39,652 nucleotides of DNA from an uncultured Bacteroides sp. (GCA_947074295.1 CAMTPC010000016.1:1-39652), one strand, 5' to 3'; positions 1-9,828 are shown, counted from the first letter of the stretch. Numbers and translations: made by a program. The notes: generated by a model not told the origin, from the letters alone.

Positions 1-813
1 AGCGAATACATGCCTATGATCGAGAGTGTGCTCCGCTTTTTTGATGAACACTATCGTCAGTTGGCTGCTCAACGTGGACGTCGTGACTTGGATGGAGAAG
101 GAAAGCTTATCATTTATCCCGGTACGGCTTGTGAAACGTATAAGATGGCTCATAATCCTGTAACGACTATTTCTGCACTACGTTCTGTTTTAGAATCATC
201 AGGCATCAACCCTGAGATGCTCGAACGTATTCCTCAAATAACTACACGTACGGTGAATGGAAAAGAGATGATAGCTCCTGCGCTATCATGGGAGCGTGTG
301 AACAATATAGAGACACCGCAACTATATCCTATTTTCCCTTGGCGTAATTATGGAGTGGGGCGCCCCGATCTGGAACGTGCCATTAATACATACTCTTATG
401 ACCCCGATGCTTTGAAGTTTAGAACACACATCGGTTGGAAGCAAGATAATATCTGGGCAGCTTGTTTAGGATTGACGGACGAAGCAGTGGATTTGACCTT
501 GAAGAAGATGGGAAATGGTCCTCATCGCTTTCCTGCCTTTTGGGGTCCTGGTTACGACTGGACTCCCGACTTGAACTGGGGTGGTAGTGGAATGATAGGT
601 ATGCAAGAGATGCTGATGCAGGAAGTAGGTGATCAGATTTTCATTTTACCCACATGGCCCACCACTTGGGATGTGCGCTTTAAGCTTCATGCTGCCCATC
701 AAACGACAGTCGAAGTGACATTGAAAGATGGAAAAATCACGCAGCTCGATGTGTTTCCGAAAGAGCGTGAAAAAGATATAGTGAACTACCAAAACTTAGA
801 AATAACAAAATAA
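1..813 (+). CDS. C-terminal part of a DUF5703-like glycosidase (5' end outside the window)
   Basis: The reading frame is open from base 1, so the start lies upstream; about 270 residues are visible. The Trp/Gly-rich stretch (WGPGYDWTPDLNWGG) followed by LPTWPTTWDVRFKLHA and a short beta-rich tail resembles the end of large bacterial (alpha/alpha)6-barrel glycosidase-like proteins of the DUF5703 type, related in fold to GH95/GH65 enzymes. In that group the barrel is followed by a small C-terminal beta domain carrying the 'P.WP..WDV.FKLHA' signature. The GH2 gene starts 12 nt after the stop, so the two are almost certainly co-transcribed. The likely role is hydrolysis of a side-chain sugar of a plant glycan, but the substrate cannot be read from this fragment. 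The family assignment is by recalled motif and the function is inference. Confidence 0.7.
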   Translation, partial: SEYMPMIESVLRFFDEHYRQLAAQRGRRDLDGEGKLIIYPGTACETYKMAHNPVTTISALRSVLESSGINPEMLERIPQITTRTVNGKEMIAPALSWERVNNIETPQLYPIFPWRNYGVGRPDLERAINTYSYDPDALKFRTHIGWKQDNIWAACLGLTDEAVDLTLKKMGNGPHRFPAFWGPGYDWTPDLNWGGSGMIGMQEMLMQEVGDQIFILPTWPTTWDVRFKLHAAHQTTVEVTLKDGKITQLDVFPKEREKDIVNYQNLEITK

Positions 814-825
814 AAGATACGATAC

Positions 826-3426
826 ATGAGAAAGATAACTGCACTATTCTTATTGATTCTGTCTGTGGCTCTTCATGCACAGCATAATATATCTATAGCG
901 GGTTTTTACCCATTGGATAACAGTGGCCGTATGGTCTATAACTTTAATCCAGGCTGGCGTTTTCATAAAGGCGATGTTCCTGGCGCTGGCGCTAAAGAAT
1001 TTGATGACTCGACTTGGGAGATCATTTCAACACCTCACACCGTGGAGTTAACTCCTGCAGAAGCGAGTGGATGCCGCAACTATCAAGGACCTGCATGGTA
1101 TCGCAAGCGTTTTGTTGTACCTACCGAAACAACTGGTAAAAATGTATCTCTCCATTTTGAAGCAGCTATGGGTAAACAAGAAATCTTTCTGAATGGAGAG
1201 AAGATTCAAGAACATGTAGGAGGCTATTTGCCATTTATTGTGAACTTGGATGAATATGGAGTGCAGGCGGGAGATAGCTGCCTGATTGCCGTGATGACCG
1301 ATAATAGCGATGATAGAAGTTTTCCTCCAGGAAAACGTCAATACACACTCGACTTCGCTTATCATGGTGGTATATATCGTGATGTATGGATGATCGCAAA
1401 ATCACCTATTGCCATAACGGATGCTGTTGAGGCAAATACCGTTGCCGGCGGTGGTGTCTTCGTGTATTATGATAATATCAGTAAAAAGAGTGCGGATGTA
1501 TTTGTGAATACTGAAGTGGCCAATAAAGAGAATGTATCACGCACAATAACAGTAGAGACAACACTAACAGATAGCACGGGAAAAGTGATTAAAAAGGTAG
1601 CAGAGAAAATCAATCTGAAACCAGGGGAAAATATAACGGCAAAACAAAAGATCGTTGTTCACAATCCACACTTGTGGTCACCACAATCGCCTTATCTTTA
1701 TCACGTGGAGTCGCGTATCAAACAAGGCAATCGTGTAGTTGATGGTGGAACGACTCGCATCGGTATCCGTAAAGCTGAATTCAGGGGTAAAGATGGCTTT
1801 TGGCTTAATGATGAACCTTATGGACAGTTAGTAGGGGCCAATCGTCACCAAGATTTTGCCTATGTGGGTAATGCTTCACCTAACTCTCAACAATGGCGCG
1901 ATGCAAAGCGTCTGCGTGATGCGGGTTGTACTGTTATCCGTACGGCACACTATCCTCAAGACCCATCTTTTATGAATGCTTGTGACGAACTGGGCCTCTT
2001 TGTGATTGTAGCTACTCCAGGATGGCAGTTTTGGAATAAAGACTCTATTTTCGGTGCGCGTGCCCATCAAAATACACGCGAAATCATCCGTCGTGACCGC
2101 AATCATCCCAGTGTGCTGATGTGGGAGCCGATTTTGAACGAAACACGTTTTCCTATGGAGTTCTCTATGGAGGCTTTGCAAATCACGAAAGATGAATTCC
2201 CTTATCCAGGTCGTCCAGTTGCTGCTGCCGATGTACATTCGGCTGGTGTAACCGAACATTATGATGTGGTTTATGCATGGCCAGGGGATGATGAAAAAGA
2301 AGATAAGCCCGAACAGTGTATCTTCACGCGTGAATTTGGTGAGAATGTAGATGACTGGTATGCGCACAACAACAATAATCGCGCCAGCCGCAGCTGGGGC
2401 GAGCGTCCACTTACGATACAAGCTTTGTCATTGGCTAAGAGTTACGATGAAATGTATCGCACGACGGGTCAGTTTATCGGTGGTGCACAATGGCATCCAT
2501 TCGACCATCAGCGTGGATATCATCCAGACCCATACTGGGGCGGTATCTTCGATGCTTTCCGTCAGCCTAAATATGCTTATTATATGTTCCGTAGCCAAAG
2601 CCCTGCTGATTTTGAATCGACAATCGTAGAAAGTGGTCCGATGCTATTTATTGCACACGAAATGTCTCAGTTCTCTGATAAGGATGTAGTGGTATTTACC
2701 AATTGTGACTCGGTTCGTTTGTCAATGTATGATGGCACAAAATCATGGACACTTCCTGTGGTTCGCGAGGAAGGCCACATGCAAAACCCGCCAGTAGTGT
2801 TCCCTGATGTTTGGGATTTCTGGGAAGCACGCGAGTATAGCTATCTACAAAAGAACTGGCAGAAAGTGAATATGGTAGCCGAGGGCATTATCAATGGTGA
2901 AGTGGTATGTACAGAAACTAAAATGCCATCGCGCCGTAGCACTAAGCTACGACTTAGAGTAGATACCAATGGTAAACAATTACTTGCCGATGGTTCCGAC
3001 TTTATCGTTGTAGTAGCCGAAGTAACAGATGATAACGGTAATGTACGTCGTCTGGCTAAAGAAAATATTGTATTCACAATAGAAGGTGAAGGTGAAATAA
3101 TCGGTGACGAAAGCATTCATGCCAATCCACGTCCAGTAGAATTTGGATCGGCACCTGTATTGATCCGTTCTACTCGTCAAGCTGGAAAGATAAAGGTAAA
3201 AGCCAATGTTCAGTTTGAAGGAACGCACGCACCCACTGAAGCTGAAATTGAGTTTGAAAGTATACCATCTGATTTACCTTTCTGTTTTATTGAAGAAGAA
3301 CAATCAAGAATTTCTCAAAACCGTTCTGGTGCTAATGCGACTGCCATACAGCTTACCGAAGAGGAGAAGCAAAAACTTTTGCAAGAGGTAGAACAACAGC
3401 AATCAGAATTTGGCATAGCCAACTAA
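826..3426 (+). CDS. Glycoside hydrolase family 2 (beta-galactosidase-like), exported
   Basis: 866 residues with an export signal (about 1-18, ending ALHA). The order is the usual GH2 one: sugar-binding jelly roll (about 40-190), immunoglobulin-like domain (about 195-310), TIM barrel (about 315-590), a DUF4982-like domain, and a GH2 C-terminal domain 5 (about 705-810) with ADGSDFIVVVAEV. The acid/base pair is Asn438-Glu439 in PILNET, after RRDRNHPSVLMW. The likely nucleophile is Glu503 in TREFGEN. Retaining GH2 enzymes remove terminal beta-galactose, beta-glucuronate or alpha-arabinose; which one cannot be told here. An odd Glu/Gln-rich tail (LTEEEKQKLLQEVEQQQ) follows the last domain. It sits 12 nt after the DUF5703-like gene. 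No GA(G/T)TAC-N16-CGTC element precedes it, so its promoter is probably outside the window. Confidence 0.9.
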   Translation: MRKITALFLLILSVALHAQHNISIAGFYPLDNSGRMVYNFNPGWRFHKGDVPGAGAKEFDDSTWEIISTPHTVELTPAEASGCRNYQGPAWYRKRFVVPTETTGKNVSLHFEAAMGKQEIFLNGEKIQEHVGGYLPFIVNLDEYGVQAGDSCLIAVMTDNSDDRSFPPGKRQYTLDFAYHGGIYRDVWMIAKSPIAITDAVEANTVAGGGVFVYYDNISKKSADVFVNTEVANKENVSRTITVETTLTDSTGKVIKKVAEKINLKPGENITAKQKIVVHNPHLWSPQSPYLYHVESRIKQGNRVVDGGTTRIGIRKAEFRGKDGFWLNDEPYGQLVGANRHQDFAYVGNASPNSQQWRDAKRLRDAGCTVIRTAHYPQDPSFMNACDELGLFVIVATPGWQFWNKDSIFGARAHQNTREIIRRDRNHPSVLMWEPILNETRFPMEFSMEALQITKDEFPYPGRPVAAADVHSAGVTEHYDVVYAWPGDDEKEDKPEQCIFTREFGENVDDWYAHNNNNRASRSWGERPLTIQALSLAKSYDEMYRTTGQFIGGAQWHPFDHQRGYHPDPYWGGIFDAFRQPKYAYYMFRSQSPADFESTIVESGPMLFIAHEMSQFSDKDVVVFTNCDSVRLSMYDGTKSWTLPVVREEGHMQNPPVVFPDVWDFWEAREYSYLQKNWQKVNMVAEGIINGEVVCTETKMPSRRSTKLRLRVDTNGKQLLADGSDFIVVVAEVTDDNGNVRRLAKENIVFTIEGEGEIIGDESIHANPRPVEFGSAPVLIRSTRQAGKIKVKANVQFEGTHAPTEAEIEFESIPSDLPFCFIEEEQSRISQNRSGANATAIQLTEEEKQKLLQEVEQQQSEFGIAN

Positions 3427-3452
3427 ATTAATCAAATCGAAATAATTTTTAA

Positions 3453-3495
3453 ATATAGTGAGTACGTATTAAAATGCTATACGTCCTCACTATAT
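3453..3495. repeat. Inverted repeat enclosing the promoter of the SusC1 operon
   Basis: The arms are 3453-3467 (ATATAGTGAGTACGT) and 3481-3495 (ACGTCCTCACTATAT): 14 of 15 bases pair around a 13-base loop. The -35-like GAGTAC lies in the left arm and the -10-like CGTC in the right arm. It may be the terminator of the GH2 gene (T-rich bases follow), an operator, or both. Confidence 0.7.
3460..3485 (+). promoter_or_regulatory. ECF-type promoter P1 (GAGTAC-N16-CGTC)
   Basis: GAGTAC at 3460-3465, 16-nt spacer, CGTC at 3482-3485; the ATG of the next gene is 45 nt further on. It is one of seven copies with identical spacing in this window and heads the isomerase-SusC1-SusD1 operon. Confidence 0.75.
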
Positions 3496-3530
3496 ACTTT
3501 TACGCCTTTAGGATTAACTAGAATCCAGAC

Positions 3531-4442
3531 ATGAAAAACAAGAACTGTAATAATTGTTATTTAATAATATGTTTTTTACTATCATTGCTATCTGTAGAAA
3601 ACGTCATAGCATCCAACGTAGCAGCGTCGAAATCTTCTGACAATTCACAAGATTATAAAATAGCTGTATGCGATTGGATGATTTTAAAACGCCAAAAGAT
3701 CGGTGTTTTCCAACTTGCCAATGAGCTGGGCTGCAATGGTATCGAGCTTGATATGGGTAGTCTTGGTACACGTGATTCGTTCGACAATAAGCTTCGTGAA
3801 CAACATTTTCAACAACTTTTCAAACAAAAATCTTCTGAATACAACATTGAGATTGCTTCTATAGCGATGTCTGGTTTTTATGGACAGTCGTTCGTGGAAA
3901 GAAGTAATTATATAGCATTGGTACAAGACTGCCTTAATACAATGGAGGTGATGAATGTATCAGTCGCTTTTTTGCCATTGGGCACAGGATGTGATTTGCA
4001 GAAAAATCCAGAAGTTCGTCCCGAGCTAGTAAAAAGACTTAAGGAAATAGGTGATATGGCGGCAGCTAGAGGTAAAGTGATAGGAATTGAAACTTCGCTT
4101 TCCGCAGCAGATGAAGTGAAATTGCTCAAAGAAATAGATTCGCCAGGTATCAAAATCTACTTTAAGTTTCAGAATGCTTTAGAAAACAACAGAAACCTTT
4201 ATAAAGAATTGCGCATTTTAGGCCGCGATCGAATTTGTCAAATTCATTGCACCGATACTGATGGGGTGACATTACGAAATAATGAAAGGATTGACATGCA
4301 AAAAGTCAAGAAAACATTAAATCGCATGCGGTGGACTGGTTGGCTAGTAGTGGAACGGTCGCGTGATAAAGATGATGTTCGAAATGTCAAAAAGAACTAT
4401 GGAGACAATGTAGAATATCTAAAAACAGTATTTCAGAAATAA
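3531..4442 (+). CDS. Exported sugar phosphate isomerase/epimerase-like TIM barrel protein
   Basis: 303 residues. The N-terminus is hydrophobic (about 9-28, YLIICFLLSLLSVENVIAS) and reads as a signal peptide. The rest matches the xylose isomerase-like/AP endonuclease 2 TIM-barrel fold: ELGCNGIELDMGSLG, IEIASIAMSGFYG, KVIGIETS, ICQIHCTDTDG and GWLVVERSRD are the usual strand-end segments, with Glu and His residues placed like metal ligands. Cytoplasmic members isomerise or epimerise sugars or inositols; exported Bacteroidales homologues are common in PULs and mostly uncharacterised. It is the first gene of a unit running into SusC1 (25 nt gap) and SusD1, behind promoter P1. The ATG start is supported by the signal peptide and the 45-nt distance from P1. 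The reaction and substrate are unknown. Confidence 0.8.
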   Translation: MKNKNCNNCYLIICFLLSLLSVENVIASNVAASKSSDNSQDYKIAVCDWMILKRQKIGVFQLANELGCNGIELDMGSLGTRDSFDNKLREQHFQQLFKQKSSEYNIEIASIAMSGFYGQSFVERSNYIALVQDCLNTMEVMNVSVAFLPLGTGCDLQKNPEVRPELVKRLKEIGDMAAARGKVIGIETSLSAADEVKLLKEIDSPGIKIYFKFQNALENNRNLYKELRILGRDRICQIHCTDTDGVTLRNNERIDMQKVKKTLNRMRWTGWLVVERSRDKDDVRNVKKNYGDNVEYLKTVFQK

Positions 4443-4467
4443 TAATTTGCCATTAATATTTAATTCT

Positions 4468-7400
4468 ATGAGTCAGAAAATAAGTAAAAATCGATTTACG
4501 CATGATACCAAAATGCGTAAATCTCTTTGTGCTGCTATGATTTTGTGCTCGTGTCTTATCGGTGCGCCAACAACAGTGATGGCGGCTGAAGATGTGACAA
4601 CGATACAAACCATTAATCAGCAGATTACCGTGAAAGGTACGGTAGTCGAACCCAATGGAGAACCCGTGATTGGTGCTAGTGTGAAGGTAGAAGGTGGCTC
4701 TCTGGGTACTATCACCGATCTGGATGGTAATTTTACGCTCTCAGTACCAGTCAACGCTAAACTAATTGTATCGTTTGTGGGATACCAAACCCAAGTAGTT
4801 CATGCTAAATCGGGTACACACCTACGTATTATACTGCAGGAGGATTCTAAAGTCTTGGATGAAGTCGTAGTGGTAGGATATGGAGCTGTGAAACGTGCCA
4901 ATCTTACTGGTGCCGTATCGAGTGTTAAAATGGACGAACTTGACGATATACCTGCTACAAACTTAACTTCAGTGCTAATGGGTACGATGGCAGGTGTGAC
5001 TGTTGGTGAATCAACAGGTAACCCCATTGCCGATGCTTCAATAAAGATTCGTACAAGTGGATCTTGGAACTCTGAACCTCCCTTGTATGTAATTGATGGT
5101 TTCATACGTGAGGCATCAGATTTTAACTTGCTTGATGCTTCCGAAATAGATAATATCTCTGTATTGAAAGATGCTTCAGCTGCCGTTTATGGTGTGCGTG
5201 GTGCGGGTGGTGTAATATTGGTTACTACAAAGAAAGGTAGCGAAGGTAAGACTACTATCAATTACTCAGGTTCAGTCGGCTTCTCTGACGGACTTTCTAT
5301 GCCCAAGATGATGTCGGCCTACCAACAAGCGTCTGCTTTAAATGATTTGTGGCGCGAAGAGGTATATAGTGGTTTGGGTGATTCGAGCAACTATAACTTC
5401 TTCTCAAACGATGAGTTAAATGATATGCAGGGTGTTGGCTATAATTGGCTAGATCAAGGATGGAAAACTGCTCTAAATACCCGTCATACATTAAACGTAA
5501 GCGGCGGATCTGATAAAGTGCGCTATTTTATTGGTGGATCTTATACTTTTGCCGATGGTAACTTCGCCGATCTTAATGCCAATCGTTTCAATGTACGTAT
5601 GGGCTTGGATGTGAAATTCACACAGAATTTACGTGGTTCATTTAATATGAGCTATGCAACAAAAAGCACTTCGATGCCTTTGAATAATAAGGATAAGGAG
5701 CCTCAGTTAATGTATGGTACATTTAGTGACTTAGCTCGTATGCCACAATGGATTCCTGCTTATATTGATGGTATGCCTGTTGGTAATGGTATGGACTCAT
5801 CGGATACGCATCCATTGGCTATTTTCGAAAGCGGATCTTCTAAAAAGAAACGCGATGATAACACTTCGATGAGCGCTAAGTTTGATTATGACCTGCCATG
5901 GGTAAAGGGATTGACAGTTAGTCTATCTGCTAATTATGCTCGCACTGGTGCTACTGGTCGTAATATTTATCGCCCTTATACAGTTTACAATTTTGAAAGT
6001 ATCCAATATCAAAATGCCGATGGTACTTACTATGATGGTCGTTTGACTAACAACACAGTTGCTAGCACTACAACTTTGAATAACGGTCAAAGCTATTATG
6101 ATAGTTCAGATTTCAGTTATTCTTATCAGATTAATCCGCAAGTAAACTATAACGTAAAGATTGGTGCCAATAACCTTTCGGCAATGTATGTATTCGAGGT
6201 AGCTGAGTCGAACTCTAATGTTTTGAGTATTACCGCACAAGATGTAGTGATTGACAATGTGAATTCGCTTCAAGGATTTAATACAAACAATTTGACAGGT
6301 ACATCATCTTATCAACCTTTGTCGCGTCGTTTATCTCATATCGGTCGTGTTAACTACTCGTATGCTGATCGCTATTTGTTTGAAGGAACATTGCGCTATG
6401 AAGGGTCAACGAACTTTGCTCCGAAACACCGCTGGGGTTTATTCTATGCTCTATCAGGAAGCTGGAGAATTTCTGAAGAAGTTTGGTTTAGAGAAAATGT
6501 TCGTGGTATCGAGAACTTAAAACTACGTGCAAGTTATGGTCGTATAGGTAATGATAAGGCTGTTCTTGGACAGTGGAGACAATCTTATGGCTTTGGATCG
6601 GGTAATTTATTGTTAGGTGGTGGAAACTCTCAGACAATTCTTGAACCTAATTTAAGTGGTTTGGTAGCCTTGAACTCTACATGGGAGAAGACAGATAGTT
6701 ATAACGTAGGTATTGACTTGATGTTGAATAATGGCTTCTCTTTTGAAGGAGATTATTTCTTTAAACACACATTCGATATCTTGGATGATGCTAAAAGCAC
6801 CTTCCCACAATCGGCCGGTATCTCAGGAAGCACACCTCGTATCAACTACGGTGCACAAAATGCTTGGGGTTTTGAGTTTGCTTTAGGCTATAGGAAACAA
6901 ATCAATCGCGATTGGTCGGTTAATGCAAAGGGTAACTTCTCTTTCTCTCGTAGTAAAGTGTTGAAGAAATATCAAAATCCTGGTATCATCGGTACATGGC
7001 AGGATGAGGAAAACCGTATTCGCGGCGGTGAAGTAGGTTATAAAGTGTGGAAGGGTGCCAATGGTAAAGGTGATGGTATGGCTCGTTCATGGCAAGATGT
7101 AAATGACTATATTGATTATTTGGCTGCGAATACTGCATCTGGTAACAAAGAAGACATTAACGTTTTGGGTTTGAGCTGGAATCAACTTCGTCCAGGTATG
7201 TTGATGTATCAAGATTTGGGAACTACTGTAAACAACCAGAGTCCTGATGGTATCATCAATTCAAGTGGTGATAACTGTATCATTAGCAAATATGATAGCG
7301 CACCCTACAATTATAGCTTTAACTTAGGTTTCAACTGGAGAGGATTATCTGTATCAGCATTGTTTACTGGACAGTTTGGTAATGATGTGGTATTTGATAA

Positions 7401-7812
7401 AGGATTCTATACAACCGCTTCTGGTGGTGGTCGTACAGGAGATTTCCTTTCTATCCGTTCAAATCAACTAAGTGAATGGTATGGCAACTATGCTACCTCC
7501 AATGAAGATGGTACGCTAGTTAATGCCAATGCAAAATATCCTCGTTTAGATAAGAACTCACTTCGAGGTGAACGTTCGGACTTCTGGATGCGTGATGGTC
7601 ACTCATTGCGTTTGCGTTCATTGAATATTTCCTATAACCTACCAAGTGGAATGTTGGCGAAAGCTAACATCGGTTCGTGTCGTGTATTCTTTACCGCGAA
7701 TAACTTATGGACAATCATCAATCCTTTCGATTATAAAGACGCTTATGTTGGATACTGGAGTGACTATCCTCAGATTCGTACATTTAACTTTGGTGTAAAC
7801 ATTGGATTTTAA
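4468..7812 (+). CDS. SusC1: SusC/RagA-type TonB-dependent outer-membrane transporter
   Basis: 1114 residues from the ATG at 4468; an in-frame TTG at 4447 is less likely because it only lengthens a polar leader. A signal peptide (about 1-40) is followed by a carboxypeptidase-regulatory-like beta domain (about 53-125, TVKGTVVEPNGEPVIGASV), the SusC signature DEVVVVGYG (131-139), the plug (about 145-255, with VLKDASAAVYGVRGAGGVILVTTKKG) and a large beta-barrel ending in FNFGVNIGF, with the terminal Phe typical of outer-membrane barrels. No STN signalling domain lies before the regulatory-like domain. It should import oligosaccharides, presumably pectic ones, with SusD1 as lid, powered by TonB. 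SusD1 follows after 15 nt. Confidence 0.96.
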   Translation: MSQKISKNRFTHDTKMRKSLCAAMILCSCLIGAPTTVMAAEDVTTIQTINQQITVKGTVVEPNGEPVIGASVKVEGGSLGTITDLDGNFTLSVPVNAKLIVSFVGYQTQVVHAKSGTHLRIILQEDSKVLDEVVVVGYGAVKRANLTGAVSSVKMDELDDIPATNLTSVLMGTMAGVTVGESTGNPIADASIKIRTSGSWNSEPPLYVIDGFIREASDFNLLDASEIDNISVLKDASAAVYGVRGAGGVILVTTKKGSEGKTTINYSGSVGFSDGLSMPKMMSAYQQASALNDLWREEVYSGLGDSSNYNFFSNDELNDMQGVGYNWLDQGWKTALNTRHTLNVSGGSDKVRYFIGGSYTFADGNFADLNANRFNVRMGLDVKFTQNLRGSFNMSYATKSTSMPLNNKDKEPQLMYGTFSDLARMPQWIPAYIDGMPVGNGMDSSDTHPLAIFESGSSKKKRDDNTSMSAKFDYDLPWVKGLTVSLSANYARTGATGRNIYRPYTVYNFESIQYQNADGTYYDGRLTNNTVASTTTLNNGQSYYDSSDFSYSYQINPQVNYNVKIGANNLSAMYVFEVAESNSNVLSITAQDVVIDNVNSLQGFNTNNLTGTSSYQPLSRRLSHIGRVNYSYADRYLFEGTLRYEGSTNFAPKHRWGLFYALSGSWRISEEVWFRENVRGIENLKLRASYGRIGNDKAVLGQWRQSYGFGSGNLLLGGGNSQTILEPNLSGLVALNSTWEKTDSYNVGIDLMLNNGFSFEGDYFFKHTFDILDDAKSTFPQSAGISGSTPRINYGAQNAWGFEFALGYRKQINRDWSVNAKGNFSFSRSKVLKKYQNPGIIGTWQDEENRIRGGEVGYKVWKGANGKGDGMARSWQDVNDYIDYLAANTASGNKEDINVLGLSWNQLRPGMLMYQDLGTTVNNQSPDGIINSSGDNCIISKYDSAPYNYSFNLGFNWRGLSVSALFTGQFGNDVVFDKGFYTTASGGGRTGDFLSIRSNQLSEWYGNYATSNEDGTLVNANAKYPRLDKNSLRGERSDFWMRDGHSLRLRSLNISYNLPSGMLAKANIGSCRVFFTANNLWTIINPFDYKDAYVGYWSDYPQIRTFNFGVNIGF

Positions 7813-7827
7813 TAAAGATACAGACTT

Positions 7828-9684
7828 ATGAAACTAAATAAAAAACTTATTGGATTGTTGTGTCTGTTGCCATTCTTTGCTGGATGTAGTGATTTTCTTG
7901 ATGTACAAAACGACTCAGAGATCAGTACCAATATTTGGAATAGCGAACAGTCAGCCCAATTATATGTCAACAATATATATGTGAAGACGCTTCCTGAGTT
8001 TGGAGGTGATTATGTTTATGGAACCGCTCGACCTACGGCATGCTCGGATGAGATTGGTGGTAACTTGAATACTCTTTTGGAAGGAACAATGGGCTTTGGT
8101 GCAGTAGGTACATTCTCTGCTGACAACTATGCTGTGATTCGTTATATCAATATCGCTTTTGATGAAATGAAGGGAAGCAGCATGTCCGCATCTGCCCGAA
8201 ACAATATTGAAGGACAGCTTTATTTCTTCCGTGCCTATCAGCACTGGAAAATTGTATTGAGCCATGGTGGTGTGCCTTACATGAAAGATGTAGTAGGCTA
8301 TACTACTGACGAAGAACTGAAAAATGCAAAACGTGATAAGACTTCTGATTGTATCCGCTACATCAAAGAAGACTTAGAAATGGCTATGGAAATGCTTCCT
8401 GCTAAATGGAGTGATGCACAATGGGGGTTGATGACTCGTTCGGCTGCTGCTGCAATGCTTGGTCGTATCTTGGTGTACTATGCTAGTCCACAGTTCACAC
8501 CTGATCAAGGTACACAAACTGCTCGTGACCGCTGGAAAGATGCTTATGATGCCAATAAGCGTGCTATGGATATTTGTGCTCAAGATGGTTTCAAACTACT
8601 TGATTGTACTACTGCCGTAACTACGCAGTGGCCTGCTAATACAGATATCAATAAGATTTTCTTTGAAAGTGGTTATGCCAACACGGAAGCATTGATGATA
8701 ACTGTATATGATGGATCTAAAAAATATCACGGTTATGAAAACAGTGTACGCCCTGGTGGTCAAACAGGTAATACCACATCACGTCCATCTAATATGCCAA
8801 GTTTGCCATTGGTGATGGCTTTCCCTAATGCAGATGGTACTCAATATACGAAAGCGGCAAATAACCTTTACTATTGGGAAAACCGTGATCCACGTTTCTA
8901 TTCTACAATTGTATATAATGGTTGTTATTTCCCTTATAAAGGCAATTCATCTTACAGACAATGGACTTACACGAATGGCGACCCTTCAGGTAATGCAACT
9001 ACATCGACAGGTTACTATTGCCGAAAGATGTTGAATGGCACTTTGGAAGATTTTACTAAGACCAACACGAACTGGATTGAAATACGTTATGCTGAGGTGT
9101 TACTAAATATGGCAGAGGCAGCTCTTGAAACTGGTGATGAGGCTACTATGTACGATTGTTTGGGACAGCTGCGTCAACGTGCTGGTATTCCTGTAGGTGA
9201 TTATCATTATGGACTTAAGGATCCAGCTAGAACATTTAGTAATCTAGAATTACTGATGAATGAACGCTTCATTGAAATGGCTTTCGAAGGTAAGCGTTTT
9301 TATGATCTTCGCCGTCGCAATATGTTTGCCAATGATCTAGGTGAGAACACAAAAATGATCAATGGTGAGAAAAAAGTTACATGGGCTATAAAGTATCAAT
9401 TAAAATTGGGTCAAAATGCCAATACCTTTGCAGGCATACGTGAGGGTTTGTCAATGACAGAAGTTACTAGCTATATGCGTGCTTCTCAAGGTACAGCTAC
9501 TGATGTAGCAGCAGTTATCAATTACCAGTGTGTTACTACTGAAGATGAACTTAGAAACACAACAACAGGTAATTATAATTTCTTTGATGTCACGGATGGT
9601 ATCTTGACTCGTAGTCCAGGTATATTGCAAACGATGGGCTGGTCATATGATACAGATAAGGGGTGTTTCAATCCGTTTGAATAA
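7828..9684 (+). CDS. SusD1: SusD/RagB-type surface glycan-binding lipoprotein
   Basis: 618 residues. A lipoprotein signal ends at Cys20 (PFFAGC), followed by SDFLDVQND, the common SusD start. The helical TPR-like core includes GQLYFFRAYQHWKIV, and the C-terminal SusD/RagB region includes WIEIRYAEVLLNMAEAALETG, LRQRAG and NERFIEMAFEGKRFYDLRRR. SusD proteins cap their SusC partner on the cell surface and bind the incoming glycan. The gene follows SusC1 by 15 nt and ends 30 nt before a strong terminator, so it closes the operon. Specificity cannot be read from sequence; pectin is inferred from the neighbours. Confidence 0.96.
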   Translation: MKLNKKLIGLLCLLPFFAGCSDFLDVQNDSEISTNIWNSEQSAQLYVNNIYVKTLPEFGGDYVYGTARPTACSDEIGGNLNTLLEGTMGFGAVGTFSADNYAVIRYINIAFDEMKGSSMSASARNNIEGQLYFFRAYQHWKIVLSHGGVPYMKDVVGYTTDEELKNAKRDKTSDCIRYIKEDLEMAMEMLPAKWSDAQWGLMTRSAAAAMLGRILVYYASPQFTPDQGTQTARDRWKDAYDANKRAMDICAQDGFKLLDCTTAVTTQWPANTDINKIFFESGYANTEALMITVYDGSKKYHGYENSVRPGGQTGNTTSRPSNMPSLPLVMAFPNADGTQYTKAANNLYYWENRDPRFYSTIVYNGCYFPYKGNSSYRQWTYTNGDPSGNATTSTGYYCRKMLNGTLEDFTKTNTNWIEIRYAEVLLNMAEAALETGDEATMYDCLGQLRQRAGIPVGDYHYGLKDPARTFSNLELLMNERFIEMAFEGKRFYDLRRRNMFANDLGENTKMINGEKKVTWAIKYQLKLGQNANTFAGIREGLSMTEVTSYMRASQGTATDVAAVINYQCVTTEDELRNTTTGNYNFFDVTDGILTRSPGILQTMGWSYDTDKGCFNPFE

Positions 9685-9714
9685 ATAGCCTATTCTGTTT
9701 ACTGAATATCTTGA

Positions 9715-9753
9715 GGGTAGAAGAATTGCTAATCGGTTCTTCTACCCTTTTTT
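9715..9753 (+). terminator. Intrinsic terminator after SusD1
   Basis: Perfect 11-bp stem GGGTAGAAGAA (9715-9725) / TTCTTCTACCC (9737-9747), 11-nt loop, then six T (9748-9753). Confidence 0.9.
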
Positions 9754-9802
9754 GTACCCGAGAATATATTTATAAAAAAAAGACGAATTTGTAGAATAAT
9801 AT

Positions 9803-9828
9803 GAGTACAAAATAAAAAGTCATTCGTC
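9803..9828 (+). promoter_or_regulatory. ECF-type promoter P2 (GAGTAC-N16-CGTC)
   Basis: GAGTAC at 9803-9808 and CGTC at 9825-9828, 43 nt before the ATG at 9872. A terminator just upstream makes this the start of a new unit. Confidence 0.75.

Noticed and set aside
1876-2421. Long antisense open frames inside the GH2 gene and elsewhere (for example 24242-24838)
   Set aside because: They lie within well-supported genes, have no recognisable protein features and no ribosome site or promoter of their own.
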